A stretch of DNA of 36,938 nt from a virus. Below the pieces are notes generated by a model. That model made no database searches. It was not told where the DNA came from and worked only from the letters and a program-made list of their open reading frames with translations. Position 1 is the stretch's first letter, and the number at the start of each line of letters is the position of its first letter. Location of the stretch: positions 1-36,938 of the IMG/VR virus record IMGVR_UViG_3300022752_000005, one strand, 5' to 3'. This document shows, piece by piece, positions 24,866-30,851 of this stretch. A program made the position numbers and the translations under genes.

Positions 24866-25485
24866 TAGATTTCCTTTGCTTTCTTTAACGCTGAACGCAC
24901 TTTACTAGGTAGGAGTGTCCAAAGAGCAACTTTCTGTTCGCTATCTAGGTTCTCTCCTTCCAACTTATCCCAAGCTGCCTTGGGGTCACCTTGCTCACAA
25001 GTAGCAATTAATTCTATTGCTAACTCGTCCAAGTATCTTAATTCCTCAATCGGAATGTTATCTGTCGCACCCTGAGTTGGAGTAATTATTGGCGCTTGCC
25101 TTTCCTCTTTCATTGGAGGAGAAGAATCTAAAGCATCATGCTCAACAATCTCCATAGCTGATACCCATAGGTATCTTCTAGTGTACGTTTCTACAGCCCC
25201 TAGGTTTTGAATTGGATGGCAACCTTTAAGATTTGCTTCTGCCATAGGGCTTGTCAAAACGATCTGAGTGCCATCATCTGTATCTGTGATACAAAGAGTA
25301 GCCAGCTCCTTGTCAAATGACACTACACCGCACAAACCAACTTTATAGAAGATTTGATTAATTGTAGGCAAAAAGTCCCCAAGTTCAAAGTATTGATACC
25401 CTGCAAACTTGTTGTGGCCTGACTTTTTAAGTGGAGCCGCTTGCAAGGCAATCCTTGCTTCCATCAGTTTTTTATGTACACCCAT
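24865..25485 (-). CDS. erf: ERF-family single-strand annealing protein
   Basis: This 206-residue protein matches the ERF family: N-terminal LMEARIALQAAPLKKSGHNK, a FAGYQYFELGDFLP stretch, and GAVETYTRRYLWVSAMEIVE near 97-116. These are the conserved ERF positions. ERF proteins anneal ssDNA in phage recombination and genome circularisation. The C-terminal part (about 135-206) is a helical, variable region. The adjacent SSB-like gene forms a recombination pair with it. Confidence 0.88.
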   Translation of the reverse strand: MGVHKKLMEARIALQAAPLKKSGHNKFAGYQYFELGDFLPTINQIFYKVGLCGVVSFDKELATLCITDTDDGTQIVLTSPMAEANLKGCHPIQNLGAVETYTRRYLWVSAMEIVEHDALDSSPPMKEERQAPIITPTQGATDNIPIEELRYLDELAIELIATCEQGDPKAAWDKLEGENLDSEQKVALWTLLPSKVRSALKKAKEI

Positions 25486-25494
25486 GATATTTCC

Positions 25495-25677
25495 TTAAGT
25501 ATTTTCGTCTAACTCTTGTTGAATAATCTCTTTTTGTTGTTCAGGATATAAATCCTTGAACTCGATAAAGTCTGCTTCTTGGCAGCAAACTATTTTATCC
25601 CCTTTGATTGCCAGGCAATAGGGGCAGTAGTGGATGTCTGAAAAGTGTTCAGAATACTGTTCAAATAATGTTTTCAT
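25495..25677 (-). CDS. Small Cys-containing conserved phage protein (60 aa)
   Basis: The protein has HYCPYCLAIKGDKIVCCQEA with a C-x2-C motif and a second Cys pair, then DFIEFKDLYPEQQKEI. I have seen this small family in early operons of phages. A zinc-binding fold is possible. Function unknown. Its start overlaps the stop of the preceding gene by one base. Confidence 0.7.
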   Translation of the reverse strand: MKTLFEQYSEHFSDIHYCPYCLAIKGDKIVCCQEADFIEFKDLYPEQQKEIIQQELDENT

Positions 25678-25877
25678 TAGTGGAAACTTTCATAAGCCAT
25701 TGTCCACAGAACATCACCCGCCAGATCGGTAAGTTTGTTCAACTCATCTTCTGTTAGTGGTGTTCCATCTTCATAGCATCCACCTGAAAAGTAGGCATCA
25801 GCAAAGTCTGGAAAGTCCCTGCTATCTACTCCATCTATCTCTAGGTCTACAACCTTTTTTCCATTAAGAATCGGCAT
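25677..25877 (-). CDS. Small acidic conserved phage protein (66 aa)
   Basis: The start at 25877 is chosen because AGGAG lies 5 nt upstream; a start further upstream has no such site. Residues include VVDLEIDGVDSRDFPDFADA and YEDGTPLTEDELNKLTD, a D-G-D-RDYPDF-like pattern in small phage proteins near replication genes. It is first in the recombination operon, behind a divergent promoter region. Function unknown. Confidence 0.72.
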   Translation of the reverse strand: MPILNGKKVVDLEIDGVDSRDFPDFADAYFSGGCYEDGTPLTEDELNKLTDLAGDVLWTMAYESFH

Positions 25878-25945
25878 ATTTACTCCTGTTAAGCGTGGGT
25901 TACTGTTTGCCCACACCACTAATGTGCCACATACATTCCTGAATT

Positions 25946-25974
25946 TACATAGGGGTTTTCCCTAATTTACGCAA
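25946..25974 (-). promoter_or_regulatory. Promoter of the minus-strand recombination operon with operator-like palindrome
   Basis: The minus strand reads TTGCGT (25974-25969), a 17-nt spacer and TATGTA (25951-25946). The spacer contains a hyphenated palindrome AGGGAAAACCCCT (25963-25951). An AGGG-AAAA-CCCT copy lies at 30551-30562. A regulator acting on the spacer would block this promoter. The prediction is by eye. Confidence 0.5.
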
Positions 25975-25994
25975 CTTTTTTATCATGCTAGGCT

Positions 25995-26180
25995 ATGGGT
26001 ATGAACATCGAACAAATTGAACAAAAGTGTGCAGAAACCTTGCTTGATTACGCAATCACAATGGCTAATGCTTACGTAACCGAACCAGAGGACTTCAATG
26101 CCGCAGTCGTAGCTTTGCTTTGCAGAACACTAGAAAACCATATAAACCGCCCCATCAACATTCAGGAACTTTACCAATGA
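25995..26180 (+). CDS. Hypothetical small helical protein (61 aa)
   Basis: The frame opens the plus early operon, divergent from the recombination operon. The protein is helical (IEQIEQKCAETLLDYAITMA) with a second helix and IQELYQ end. No SD stands out, so start may be 25995 or the ATG at 26001. The stop overlaps the next start (ATGA). Function unknown. Confidence 0.62.
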   Translation: MGMNIEQIEQKCAETLLDYAITMANAYVTEPEDFNAAVVALLCRTLENHINRPINIQELYQ

Positions 26181-26539
26181 CCCAAGAAGCAGTTATCAGA
26201 GCATTACAAAATGGACCACTAACGTCCTATCAAATAGAAGACTTAATAGGCATACCCAGACTATCTATTGCAGCTTGTTGCACCAAGATGAGCTACAAAA
26301 AGAAACTCAAAATTGGAAAAATTAAGTTGGGTAGGTCTTGGGTTTCTCAGTACACCCTAGAGCCACACATGATTGAGGCTGAAAAGGTAGAAGAGCCTCG
26401 TGATCTGCTAAACCCTTTTGACATTAGGAACGCTAAAGGTATCTTTTCTAAGTCTGAATATGCTTCTATGAACGCCCAGGCTGTTCGTTTGTTTGGCAGA
26501 AAACCAACAAATGAAATCACAAATAATCAATTTATTTGA
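26177..26539 (+). CDS. Winged-helix/MarR-like DNA-binding protein
   Basis: The start at 26177 overlaps the previous stop as ATGA. This 120-residue protein has a HTH-type region (VIRALQNGPLTSYQIEDLIG, then IPRLSIAACCTKMSYKKKLK) and a wing with SWVSQYTLEP. The C-terminal third is variable with a SEYASMNAQAVRLFG stretch. It probably binds DNA and may regulate early genes. A strong promoter and RNA lie just downstream. Confidence 0.7.
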   Translation: MTQEAVIRALQNGPLTSYQIEDLIGIPRLSIAACCTKMSYKKKLKIGKIKLGRSWVSQYTLEPHMIEAEKVEEPRDLLNPFDIRNAKGIFSKSEYASMNAQAVRLFGRKPTNEITNNQFI

Positions 26540-26549
26540 AAAAAACTTC

Positions 26550-26576
26550 TTGACACAATAAAAAGTTGTGTACAAT
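26550..26576 (+). promoter_or_regulatory. Sigma70-type promoter with operator-like inverted repeat
   Basis: TTGACA (26550-26555) and TACAAT (26571-26576) are separated by 15 nt, slightly short. Arms ACACAA (26553-26558) and TTGTGT (26566-26571) form an inverted repeat between the elements, as for an operator. A start near 26583 would yield the hairpin RNA described next. Confidence 0.6.
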
Positions 26577-26582
26577 GAAATT

Positions 26583-26682
26583 GTTGTCGTGGAAAACAAC
26601 AGATTTAGGCCACTTAATTCTACTCTCGCCCTTGGTTTTTACCCTTGGGTTTCCACCGAGGGTAGAGCTAAGTGGCTTTTTT
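26583..26682 (+). ncRNA. Candidate small RNA (about 100 nt) ending in a long terminator hairpin
   Basis: The region between the promoter at 26550 and a T-run has a first small hairpin (GTTGT/ACAAC, 26583-26600) and a long terminator stem. No convincing coding frame lies here. Independent promoter, compact folding and terminator within 100 nt fit a phage small RNA or an attenuator-type leader of the replication genes at 26907. No known RNA family was recognised. Confidence 0.5.
26609..26682 (+). terminator. Long Rho-independent terminator hairpin
   Basis: GCCACTTA (26609-26616) pairs with TAAGTGGC (26669-26676). After one mismatch, TTCTACTCTCG (26618-26628) pairs with CGAGGGTAGAG (26657-26667), including two G-U pairs. 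Six T follow. The stem is unusually long (19 pairs) with a 28-nt loop, so part of it may serve as an RNA structure besides termination. Confidence 0.8.
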
Positions 26683-26906
26683 CATGTCTTTCACACAGCC
26701 GTACTCCACACGAAAGTAGTGCATCTGCATGGATGGCTTGGAAGAAAACACCGACATCAGGAAACACCCCCTGTTTGCCGACCAGCGTTAGTTAAGCGAC
26801 TGGTAAAGCATTTGGTACATCGGTGGTAACAAGGCCAAATGTATAAGCGAATTAACTCGTCATGCGCACTTGGGGCGTTTTGTATTTTAGTTAACAGGAG
26901 TGAATA
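26683..26906 (+). other. Non-coding leader of the replication operon
   Basis: These 224 nt follow the terminator and precede the gene at 26907. I see no convincing gene: short ATG frames of 10 and 20 codons are present (26684 and around 26750) without support. The last 20 nt carry TTAACAGGAGTGAATA, a good ribosome binding site. Transcription of the operon presumably comes from read-through or an unrecognised promoter. Confidence 0.5.
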
Positions 26907-27347
26907 ATGAATACCTTAATGCTTGGAGAAGGTCGGATAGAAAGTCCTCTATCCACCCTTGGAGAACCTATGTCTAAAGGAAATAGCATGGATAACTTTG
27001 AAAGATTCTGGACAACTTGGCCCAAATCATTCAGAAAAGGTGGCAAGGCTGCTTGTCTAGTAAAGTGGAAGAAGTTTTACTGCGACACCTGTGCAGACCA
27101 GATCATCAAACACATTGAGTGGATGAAAACAACAGATGCTTGGAGAAAAGACGATGGCGCTTTTATTCCTGCACCTCTGGTTTATCTGAACCAACAAAGA
27201 TGGGATGGAGCAGAAATCCCTGAATCGTTCGGGATCAAAGTTGAAGTACAAATTGATCCTGCTCTTGCCAAGATTGAGGCTGATAGAAAAAAAGCCGCCC
27301 CAATGCCAGACCACATCAGAGCTAGATTAGCCGAACTAAGGAAATAA
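26907..27347 (+). CDS. Replication protein, helicase-loader/O-like C-terminal domain
   Basis: This 146-residue protein has FERFWTTWPKSFRKGGKAAC, a KWKKF helix and DGAFIPAPLVYLNQQRWDGA. The F-W-x-YP/WPK...K-A-W-K pattern with IPxPx-YLNxxRW is conserved in phage replication proteins (lambda O-like C-terminal, DnaT/helicase-loader region). It would bring host helicase to the phage origin. The start has AGGAG 6 nt upstream; alternative starts are 26970 and 26988. An N-terminal origin-binding HTH domain is lacking. Confidence 0.75.
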   Translation: MNTLMLGEGRIESPLSTLGEPMSKGNSMDNFERFWTTWPKSFRKGGKAACLVKWKKFYCDTCADQIIKHIEWMKTTDAWRKDDGAFIPAPLVYLNQQRWDGAEIPESFGIKVEVQIDPALAKIEADRKKAAPMPDHIRARLAELRK

Positions 27348-27349
27348 AA

Positions 27350-27541
27350 ATGCCAATTTATCTACCCGCAGAATACGAAACAGAAGTCGCAGGAACAGGC
27401 GATGGATTTGTAAGTTTCACGCAAAAAAGATTAGATGGACAAGAAATGGTCATGTACCTTTCACTCCATCAATTCGAAACAATTTTTAACCATCAAAAAA
27501 CTATTGTGAGAGAGGCGCTTGGTTCTGATGTCGCACCATGA
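27350..27541 (+). CDS. Hypothetical protein (63 aa)
   Basis: The frame starts 2 nt after the replication gene stop. The sequence (MPIYLPAEYETEVAGTGDGF, then FTQKRLDGQEMVMYLSLHQF) suggests a small beta-alpha protein. The family is not recognised. Its end overlaps the next gene by 14 nt. Confidence 0.6.
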   Translation: MPIYLPAEYETEVAGTGDGFVSFTQKRLDGQEMVMYLSLHQFETIFNHQKTIVREALGSDVAP

Positions 27542-27635
27542 CGCAATGAAACTGTTAGACAAGGTGCGTGAAGGCGTACCTTATCCACTACACCTGATAA
27601 ACAAAGCCTTAGAGCTTACTGGCGACCTAGAGTAA
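27528..27635 (+). CDS. Small conserved phage protein (35 aa)
   Basis: The frame encodes MSHHDAMKLLDKVREGVPYP followed by HLINKALELTGDLE. I recognise the AMxLLDxVREG...INxALELTGDL pattern as a small protein repeatedly found in phage early regions. No function is known. No strong SD is visible; translation may be coupled to the gene it overlaps by 14 nt. Confidence 0.6.
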   Translation: MSHHDAMKLLDKVREGVPYPLHLINKALELTGDLE

Positions 27636-27641
27636 ACCCCT

Positions 27642-27854
27642 ATGGCGTACAGCAGGAAAACAATATCCAATGAGGGCGACAGAGTTGTTCTGGAGAAAGC
27701 CGAAGCAAGGGAGATATACCGAACTTGGCAATCAAACAGAGATAACGATTTTGTTCGTGCCAGGCTTGAGCGTTGCGAAAAGGTCTATGGATCAGGCGCA
27801 AGAGATCGAGTCAGGACCTATATGTCAAGAATGAAAGAAGGACAAATTGAATGA
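27642..27854 (+). CDS. Hypothetical basic helical protein (70 aa)
   Basis: The protein has helical, Arg-rich sequence (EKAEAREIYRTWQSNRDNDF, then VRARLERCEKVYGSGARDRV). No domain is recognised. It precedes and overlaps the methyltransferase locus: its stop shares bases with the ATG at 27851 and lies past the TTG at 27847. Its last codons carry the AAGGA site used by both downstream frames. Confidence 0.6.
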   Translation: MAYSRKTISNEGDRVVLEKAEAREIYRTWQSNRDNDFVRARLERCEKVYGSGARDRVRTYMSRMKEGQIE

Positions 27855-28578
27855 GCTGGCTTTATTCGCAGGCGCTGGTGGGGGAATACTTGGGGGAAAA
27901 CTTCTCGGATGGAGAACAGTCTGTGCTGTCGAGTGGGAAAAATACCCAGCAAGCGTATTGTGCGCCCGACAAAATGACGGACTTCTCCCCCCTTTCCCAG
28001 TTTGGGATGACGTTCAAACCTTTGACGGAAGACCTTGGAAAGGAATTGTTGACGTTATATCTGGAGGCTTTCCATGCCAAGACATCAGTTCAGCCGGAAA
28101 AGGAGCAGGAATTGAAGGAGAACGATCAGGAATGTGGGGAGAAATGGCACGGATCATTGGGGAAATACGACCAAGATACGTCTTTGTGGAAAACTCACCA
28201 ATGCTCACTTCTAGGGGACTTGGAAGAGTTCTCGGAGACTTGGCCTCGATGGGGTTTAATGCGAAATGGGGAGTTTTGGGAGGTCAAGAGTTTGGCGCAT
28301 CACATTCAAGGGACAGAATTTGGATTGTCGCATCCGACCCCATTAAAAACGGACCATTTCAAATTCCTAAGATTTCGCAAGGAGTCAGTATTGAAAAGCA
28401 CGTTTGGGATGCACAGGAATTCAATCGCTTATTGGATGACTGCCAATCATGGGAAGATACCAAGCGTGGAATGGATTTATTGGGTGATGGGGTGGCCGAG
28501 TGGGTGGGCCAATCTGAATGCCTTGGAAACGGGCAAATACCAATCGTGGCTGCAACGGCATGGAGAGTCCTGAAATGA
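27847..28578 (+). CDS. C5-cytosine DNA methyltransferase
   Basis: This 243-residue protein starts at TTG (27847) with AAGGA 4 nt upstream. Motifs appear in order: I LFAGAGGG (6-13), IV GGFPCQDIS with catalytic Cys77 (73-81), VI VENSP (114-118), VIII SRDRIWIVA (154-162) and X-like LGNGQIP (226-232). It would methylate cytosine-C5 with SAM. The stretch between VIII and X is only about 65 residues, so the target-recognition domain is short. Phages use this to evade restriction. Almost the whole gene is also read in the +1 frame. Confidence 0.88.
   Translation: MNELALFAGAGGGILGGKLLGWRTVCAVEWEKYPASVLCARQNDGLLPPFPVWDDVQTFDGRPWKGIVDVISGGFPCQDISSAGKGAGIEGERSGMWGEMARIIGEIRPRYVFVENSPMLTSRGLGRVLGDLASMGFNAKWGVLGGQEFGASHSRDRIWIVASDPIKNGPFQIPKISQGVSIEKHVWDAQEFNRLLDDCQSWEDTKRGMDLLGDGVAEWVGQSECLGNGQIPIVAATAWRVLK
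27851..28573 (+). CDS. Overprinted gene inside the methyltransferase (Trp-rich phage protein)
   Basis: A 240-codon frame is open in +1 over nearly the whole methyltransferase gene, with ATG coupled to the upstream stop (ATGA). The product is Trp-rich and contains FHAKTSVQPEKEQELKEND, then KYDQDTSLWKTHQCSLLGD and EEFSETWPRWGLMRNGEFW, and a C-terminal VEWIYWVMGWPSGWANL. I recall this same arrangement (AKTS, YDPDSSSWKTSQ, ETWPRxGMMRNG, EWLMGWPxGW) in proteins encoded near phage cytosine methyltransferases. So it is probably a real protein, possibly part of the methyltransferase system. Function unknown. Confidence 0.65.
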   Translation: MSWLYSQALVGEYLGENFSDGEQSVLSSGKNTQQAYCAPDKMTDFSPLSQFGMTFKPLTEDLGKELLTLYLEAFHAKTSVQPEKEQELKENDQECGEKWHGSLGKYDQDTSLWKTHQCSLLGDLEEFSETWPRWGLMRNGEFWEVKSLAHHIQGTEFGLSHPTPLKTDHFKFLRFRKESVLKSTFGMHRNSIAYWMTANHGKIPSVEWIYWVMGWPSGWANLNALETGKYQSWLQRHGES

Positions 28579-28841
28579 GATATGCAGCTAGGGTAGATGC
28601 CAATCAAGACCAAATAGTTTCTGCTTTGAGAGCTGCAGGTGCTTATGTTTGGATTATTGGCCTACCAGTTGATTTATTGGTGGGGTATAAAAACCACACT
28701 TTTTTGGTAGAGATCAAGACAAACTCTAAAAAGAAGTTTACTAAGCTACAAACAGACTTTTTTGAGAATTGGTCAGGTGGCACGTTAGCCAGGATTGATA
28801 ACCCAGAGGCCGCATTAAGAATGATTGCAACATTAGGGTAA
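28575..28841 (+). CDS. PD-(D/E)XK-type nuclease (VRR-NUC/resolvase-like)
   Basis: The start at 28575 overlaps the methyltransferase stop as ATGA, giving 88 residues. It has DANQDQIVSALRAAGAYVWI, then GLPVDLLVGYKNHTFLVEIK. The D (VDLLV) and E-x-K (VEIK) residues about 12 apart match a compact PD-(D/E)XK nuclease. A KLQTDFFENW helix follows. It may cut branched or damaged DNA. Family known in phages near replication genes. Confidence 0.75.
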   Translation: MRYAARVDANQDQIVSALRAAGAYVWIIGLPVDLLVGYKNHTFLVEIKTNSKKKFTKLQTDFFENWSGGTLARIDNPEAALRMIATLG

Positions 28842-28899
28842 GTCCCTATGGTATTACACAAACAATTAGGTAAGATTTAATTTTTAACAGGAGTAAATT

Positions 28900-29133
28900 A
28901 TGAACACATGGGAATTTGACACAACAGTGGGTGCAGGTAGTGAAGTGGTCACAGTGGTCTACGAATACGAACAAGACCAAGACTCAACCTACAACGAATC
29001 TATTAAAGAGATTTGGTTTGAGGGACGCAATGTCATTGGCCTTCTTTCTGATGAGCAATTTAAAGAGCTAGAGATGGAAGGAGCCATGCGGTTTCAGTAT
29101 CACAAGCTTAACTACAAAACAGAAGACGTATGA
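28900..29133 (+). CDS. Hypothetical acidic beta-rich protein (77 aa)
   Basis: An AGGAG site lies 6 nt before the ATG, in a leader (TTAACAGGAGTAAAT) almost identical to that at 26907 and on the minus strand before 25877. The protein is acidic, with TTVGAGSEVVTVVYEYEQDQ and a short EIWFEGRNVIGLL strand. The family is not recognised. Its stop overlaps the methyltransferase-like gene by 4 nt. Confidence 0.65.
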   Translation: MNTWEFDTTVGAGSEVVTVVYEYEQDQDSTYNESIKEIWFEGRNVIGLLSDEQFKELEMEGAMRFQYHKLNYKTEDV

Positions 29134-29651
29134 CTTTACAAAAAAAAGAGCTTTTAATTGGTTGTGGATCTAACCACATCAAAAAGATGGCAACAGATAG
29201 AACAACTGGTTTTGATAACTTAACCACTTTAGACTACAACGCTGACCACAATCCTACTGTTGTGTGGGACTTGATGGTTCTGCCATTGCCATTTCCAGAC
29301 AATGAGTTTGATGAAATCCATGCTTATCAGGTGTTAGAGCATCTTGGTCAACAGGGGGACTACAAACTATTCTTTGCTCAGTTCTCAGAGTTCTGGCGAC
29401 TTCTCAAGCCAAATGGTCATTTCCTTGCGACTTGTCCCTCTAGAAGTTCAGTCTGGGCTTATGGTGATCCAAGCCATACAAGAATCATGCAGCTTGAACA
29501 ACTGGTATTTCTATCCCAAGATGAGTACAAGAGGCAGGTAGGCAGAACACCAATGTCCGACTTTAGGAATATCTACAAAGCAGACTTTAAAACTGTCTTT
29601 CAAGAAGAGGATGATGACATCAGGTTTGTACTAAAAGCCATAAAGAATTGA
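29130..29651 (+). CDS. Class I SAM-dependent methyltransferase-like protein
   Basis: This 173-residue protein has a glycine-rich motif I LLIGCGSN (8-15), an acidic TLDYNAD (post-I) and FDEIHAYQVLEHL (about 58-70) followed by LLKPNGHFLATCPS. These match the Methyltransf_11/25-like Rossmann fold with the conserved EHL helix. Substrate unknown: nucleic acid, nucleotide or small metabolite. It follows a small acidic gene with a 4-nt overlap. Confidence 0.8.
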   Translation: MTLQKKELLIGCGSNHIKKMATDRTTGFDNLTTLDYNADHNPTVVWDLMVLPLPFPDNEFDEIHAYQVLEHLGQQGDYKLFFAQFSEFWRLLKPNGHFLATCPSRSSVWAYGDPSHTRIMQLEQLVFLSQDEYKRQVGRTPMSDFRNIYKADFKTVFQEEDDDIRFVLKAIKN

Positions 29652-29667
29652 TTTTGTAGCTATAATT
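29648..29667 (+). promoter_or_regulatory. Palindrome-containing promoter-like site before the GGxRKGAGRK gene
   Basis: The site has TTGTAGCTATAA (29654-29665), a one-mismatch palindrome, overlapping a TATAAT (29661-29666). A 19-of-20 identical copy is found at 33406-33425. The two copies suggest a shared phage promoter or operator. No good -35 hexamer lies at the usual distance. Confidence 0.5.
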
Positions 29668-29673
29668 CAAGCC

Positions 29674-30000
29674 ATGAAACAACGTGGCGGCTCAAGAAAA
29701 GGCGCTGGTCGTAAGAAGATCAGCGAACAAGGTAGGACTATCCGAGCAAGGGTAGCGCCTATCCATGAGCAAGCATTGACCTTGGCAGGGAATGGATCTT
29801 TGTCAGAAGGTATCCGTAGATTAGCAGAGAAACATTGGAGATTGATTCATGGAGAGCAGCCCCGACAAAGCAATTCAGTATTTGATCGACACCGCACCCT
29901 TGTACGCCCAAGCGAAGTCGGAGCGCCTGTACTTGGAGGAGTTCCGAAAGTCCAAGAAGGCTCACCTGATGAGCCAGGCAGGGACGGAAGTTCTGGGTAA
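29674..30000 (+). CDS. Small basic protein with GGSRKGAGRK N-terminus
   Basis: This 108-residue protein begins RGGSRKGAGRKKISEQGRTI and continues RARVAPIHEQALTLAGNGSL and SEGIRRLAEKHWRL. The GGxRxGAGRK start and the short strand then two helices (residues 20-55) resemble ribbon-helix-helix proteins. It likely binds DNA. After about residue 58 the frame overlaps the next gene by 152 nt and is low-complexity, so its C-terminal part may be a by-product of the overlap. Confidence 0.62.
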   Translation: MKQRGGSRKGAGRKKISEQGRTIRARVAPIHEQALTLAGNGSLSEGIRRLAEKHWRLIHGEQPRQSNSVFDRHRTLVRPSEVGAPVLGGVPKVQEGSPDEPGRDGSSG

Positions 30001-30175
30001 ACAAGAAACCTTTGCCTATGCCCATGAGGAATATATCGAAGTTCTTGAAGGCATAAGAGCTGCCGTTGAAAAAGAAGAGAAGTATCGGTGGCTAATGACT
30101 GCTGCCCAAGCCAGGATCGAAGTCTGGAGAACTAACCAGTACTCAGCCAGAATGGAAATCAGGGCAACCCAATGA
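29849..30175 (+). CDS. Conserved helical phage protein (108 aa)
   Basis: The protein is helical and charged: DTAPLYAQAKSERLYLEEFR, then KSKKAHLMSQA and AYAHEEYIEVLEGIRAAVEK, ending with WLMTAAQARIEVWRTNQYSA. I recognise the YLEEFRKSKKA-LM and AAQARIEVWR patterns as a common phage family of unknown function near replication genes. It overlaps the previous gene by 152 nt and the next by 4. The matching family strongly supports this frame. Confidence 0.75.
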   Translation: MESSPDKAIQYLIDTAPLYAQAKSERLYLEEFRKSKKAHLMSQAGTEVLGKQETFAYAHEEYIEVLEGIRAAVEKEEKYRWLMTAAQARIEVWRTNQYSARMEIRATQ

Positions 30176-30456
30176 ACAACAAGCTGAACGCAAAGGAAAG
30201 ACTGCACCTGGCATTGGTCAAGTCACTTCCCTGTTCAGTATGTGATGCGTCAGGGCCATCAGAAGCTCACCATTACAAGCAGGGGCTTCAGTACACCTGC
30301 ATAGCCTTATGCAAAGACTGCCACACAAATCCAACCCTTGGATGGCATGGGCAGAGACGTATGTGGCACATAAAAAAGATGGATCAGATTGAGGCTCTCA
30401 ACATCACAATAATGAGACTTCTATCTGCCAGGTCTGAAAATAAAAATGCTTTCTAA
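30172..30456 (+). CDS. HNH/Ref-like nuclease
   Basis: This 94-residue protein has PCSVCDASGPSEAHHYKQG (C-x2-C, then a His-His), followed by CIALCKDCHTNPTLGWHGQR (C-x2-C-H and GWHG). This is the layout of small HNH/Ref-type zinc-ribbon nucleases (Ref: RecA-dependent nuclease family). It could introduce breaks for recombination or packaging. Last gene of the replication operon; an unusual intergenic region follows. Confidence 0.78.
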   Translation: MNNKLNAKERLHLALVKSLPCSVCDASGPSEAHHYKQGLQYTCIALCKDCHTNPTLGWHGQRRMWHIKKMDQIEALNITIMRLLSARSENKNAF

Positions 30457-30555
30457 TTTAAAAAGTTTCAAAAACTTTGAGTTTCCAAAAATTGGTTAAC
30501 TTGACTTTCTGAAAGGTAAAGGCCATTTTTTCCAAAAAACACCCATTTTTAGGGA

Positions 30556-30585
30556 AAACCCTGCGTTAGTAAGCACTCACTTCGC
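30556..30585 (+). repeat. Left copy of the 30-nt imperfect inverted repeat
   Basis: This segment matches the reverse complement of 33719-33748 at 26 of 30 positions. Blocks AAACCCT, CGTTAGT and CTCACTTCGC are identical; the differences lie in the centre. Together the copies bracket the minus-strand island. Confidence 0.75.
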
Positions 30586-30800
30586 AAAAAATGTAAGTTA
30601 GCACTCACTTCACAAAACCAGGTCAGTTAGCACTCACTCACTTAGCAGCTAAAAGCAATGCCTGAGACAAGCTTTAAAATCCGATTTAAACCTGTTATAA
30701 AGGCTTTTTAAGCCTACTTTTACGATTCCCTATGGTAGGTATGCACCAGCTAGGAAAAATGGCTTAAATCAACGATTCCATGATGTAAGCACTCACTTCA
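30565..30800. repeat. Four GTTAG..CACTCACT sites, left cluster
   Basis: Copies: 30565-30585 (GTTAGTAAGCACTCACTTC), 30597-30611 (GTTAGCACTCACTTC), 30626-30640 (GTTAGCACTCACTCA) and 30785-30800 (GTAAGCACTCACTTCA). All share GCACTCACT. Spacing is irregular. They are related to palindromic sites of the type AGTGAG-CA-CTCACT seen at the right cluster. Confidence 0.75.
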
Positions 30801-30815
30801 TTAAGAAACCCAAAG

Positions 30816-30838
30816 AAAGGGGCTAAAAACCCCTTTTT
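30816..30838. terminator. Terminator between convergent operons
   Basis: AAAGGGG (30816-30822) pairs with CCCCTTT (30830-30836) around CTAAAAA, followed by five T in the plus direction. It should stop plus-strand transcripts before the minus-strand gene ending at 30852. In the reverse direction it also has a short T-run. Confidence 0.8.
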
Positions 30839-30851
30839 GTGGATCACCTAG

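Larger units (their letters stand above)
30457..30851. other. Non-coding region with clustered palindromic repeats (origin- or operator-like)
   Basis: This 395-nt stretch between two convergent operons has no gene. It holds a perfect 7-bp stem AAAGTTT/AAACTTT (30462-30478), an AGGG-AAAA-CCCT element (30551-30562), four GTTAG/GTAAG-CACTCACT repeats, a hairpin AGGCTT/AAGCCT (30701-30715) and a terminator (30816-30838). Because it lies downstream of both flanking operons, the repeats are unlikely to be ordinary promoter operators and may belong to a replication origin, a partition-like site or a recombination site. Confidence 0.55.

Noticed and set aside
26566-26829. Two overlapping plus-strand frames of 75-87 codons over the promoter/terminator region
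   Set aside because: They start at the promoter -10 and cross a strong terminator hairpin, lack ribosome sites and have no family I recognise. The RNA structure explains the region better.
30565-30800. Clustered repeats as a CRISPR array
   Set aside because: Units are about 15-21 nt, irregularly spaced and dyad-symmetric, without equal-length spacers or cas genes.
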